This document shows, piece after piece, positions 6,641 to 7,505 of a stretch of DNA of 7,505 bases (positions are counted from its first letter, which is position 1; each line of letters starts with the position of its first letter). The DNA is from Actinomycetota bacterium (lineage in GTDB: Bacteria; Actinomycetota; Thermoleophilia; Solirubrobacterales; 70-9): assembly GCA_018268695.1 (NCBI GenBank), contig JAFDWD010000890.1, positions 1 to 7,505 of the forward strand. Reading direction: 5' to 3'. The position numbers and the translations under genes are program-made. Under the pieces are notes generated by a model, which was not told the origin of the DNA, did no database searches, and saw only the letters and a program-made list of their open reading frames with translations.

Positions 6641-7505
6641 GACCCGGCACCGGCGGAGCGGCGGCACCGAGCTCGAGGCGCTCGGTCACTTCGGCGGCGA
6701 CGCCTTCGGCGAAGCCCATCACCGAGTCGCCGTTCAAGAGATAGGGGTAGATCTGGGCGTTGGAGGCGAGCGCCAATCCCTCCACCCCCGGCCAGACCGG
6801 CGCCATCTCGAGCGGCCGCCCGTCGGCGCGCAGCTGGTGGACCGGCTCGACCAGGCGCGCCCGCTGCACGGTCCAGTCGACCACCTCGTCGCGGCTGAAA
6901 CCGGGCGACAGCCGCGCCAGGTAGTCGGTGAAGCGCGTGTAGATCGACTCGTCGTCCTCGGACTGCTCCGGCGCGTCGGGGGCGCAGTACTTCGGCATGT
7001 AGACGAGCGTGTGGCCGTCGGTGTGGTCGGTGCCGACCACCTGCGTCGTCTCCACCGCCGAGGTCAGCGGCGTGTCCTCGACGATGTTCACCGCGTAGTA
7101 CGGGAGCAGCGAGCGCTTCACCTTGACGATCACGCAGACGCAGCCGAGCCAGCGCTCCGGGTAGGGCGCGAGCAGGCCCTGGTGGCGCTCCGGCAGCAGG
7201 AACCGCAGGGCGGGCGGCTGCAGGGTCGGGATCGTCAGATCGAAGTACATCGACTCGCCGTCGAGCTCCACCCCCGTGACCGCGCCATCGGCGTCGGTGA
7301 CGAGCCCGCTCACCGGCGCGTCGGTGACGATCTCCACGCCGAGGCTCCGCGCCCGGTCGGCGATCGCGTCGATCAGGCGCTGGTGGCCGCCGACGATGTG
7401 GCCCATCGCCTCGCCGCCGCCGCCGGACGTCTTCTTGTCGCGAGCCCCCGACATCCGCCGCGTGCGTGCCCAGAGGTAGGTCGCGGGCAGCCCGGACGGG
7501 TCGCC
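6627..7505 (-). CDS. FAD-dependent amine-oxidase / phytoene-desaturase-like oxidoreductase (partial, 5' end outside window)
   Basis: The frame is open to the window edge. It encodes the C-terminal 292 residues; the ATG at 7454 is internal, because the 17 codons before it (LPATYLWARTRRMSG) continue the family pattern. Visible are the substrate-region stretch, then GHIVGGHQRLIDAIADRA (about 35-52) and V-E-I-V-T-D-A-P-V, matching the '.GG...L..AL......G.ei....v..i' block of amine oxidases, protoporphyrinogen oxidases and phytoene desaturases. The C-terminal GLALASNAQIYPYLLNGDSVMGFAEG block corresponds to the FAD-contacting end of the family. The N-terminal dinucleotide-binding GxGxxG motif would lie beyond 7505. 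The family oxidises C-N or C-C bonds, or isomerises sugar or polyene substrates, using FAD; the substrate here is unknown. A run of four glycines sits just before the GHIVGG block. The stop lies 14 nt inside the following transporter gene. Family confident, function not. Confidence 0.82.
   Translation of the reverse strand, partial: GDPSGLPATYLWARTRRMSGARDKKTSGGGGEAMGHIVGGHQRLIDAIADRARSLGVEIVTDAPVSGLVTDADGAVTGVELDGESMYFDLTIPTLQPPALRFLLPERHQGLLAPYPERWLGCVCVIVKVKRSLLPYYAVNIVEDTPLTSAVETTQVVGTDHTDGHTLVYMPKYCAPDAPEQSEDDESIYTRFTDYLARLSPGFSRDEVVDWTVQRARLVEPVHQLRADGRPLEMAPVWPGVEGLALASNAQIYPYLLNGDSVMGFAEGVAAEVTERLELGAAAPPVPGHVPG

Noticed and set aside
4450..6898. Long plus-strand open frames opposite the propeller and MFS genes
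   Set aside because: Composition is Asp/Glu/Arg/Gly-rich without hydrophobic cores; the minus strand carries membrane helices and propeller motifs.
7380..7454. Start of the oxidoreductase at the ATG at 7454
   Set aside because: The frame stays open to the window edge and the upstream residues match the family, and a 275-residue protein would lack the FAD-binding N-terminus.

Overview
The window is a dense, GC-rich (roughly 70%) stretch of bacterial chromosome with strong G/C preference at third codon positions. It has no tRNA, rRNA, insertion sequence or CRISPR. Base composition and gene content (a polyprenol-sugar-type membrane glycosyltransferase, a phytoene-desaturase-like oxidoreductase, heavy use of overlapping ATGA junctions) suit a high-GC actinomycete-type bacterium, possibly of the Thermoleophilia/Solirubrobacterales kind. 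That placement is an impression from the sequence, not a search result.

Left part, plus strand (1-4357): one tightly packed operon. The 3' end of an unidentified gene is followed by a large multi-pass GT-C-type membrane glycosyltransferase, a small acyl carrier protein, a left-handed beta-helix (hexapeptide) acyltransferase, and a 540-residue protein carrying NodB-like polysaccharide deacetylase motifs. All four junctions are 4-nt overlaps (ATGA, ATGA, GTGA, ATGA), so the genes are almost certainly cotranscribed and translationally coupled. Together they look like part of a cell-surface glycan or glycolipid locus in which a sugar is transferred at the membrane and then modified. The carrier protein could supply an acyl group to the acyltransferase, and the NodB-like protein could remove acetyl groups. 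This pathway is inferred; the substrate is unknown and the rest of the operon lies upstream of the window.

Centre (4352-4389): the two convergent operons are separated by only 26 bases. A near-perfect palindrome spans this gap and contains both stop codons, and is probably a shared transcription-end hairpin.

Right part, minus strand (7505 down to 4384): a second overlapping operon. In transcription order it holds the C-terminal part of an FAD-dependent amine-oxidase/phytoene-desaturase-like oxidoreductase (5' end outside the window), a major facilitator superfamily transporter, and a membrane-anchored beta-propeller (TolB/PD40-like) protein. The overlaps are 14 nt and 8 nt. Its pathway cannot be named from this window. 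An oxidoreductase, an exporter-like permease and an extracytoplasmic propeller would fit making or modifying a small molecule and moving it across the membrane. There is no stretch over 300 bases without a gene; the only intergenic DNA is the 26 bases between the two operons.
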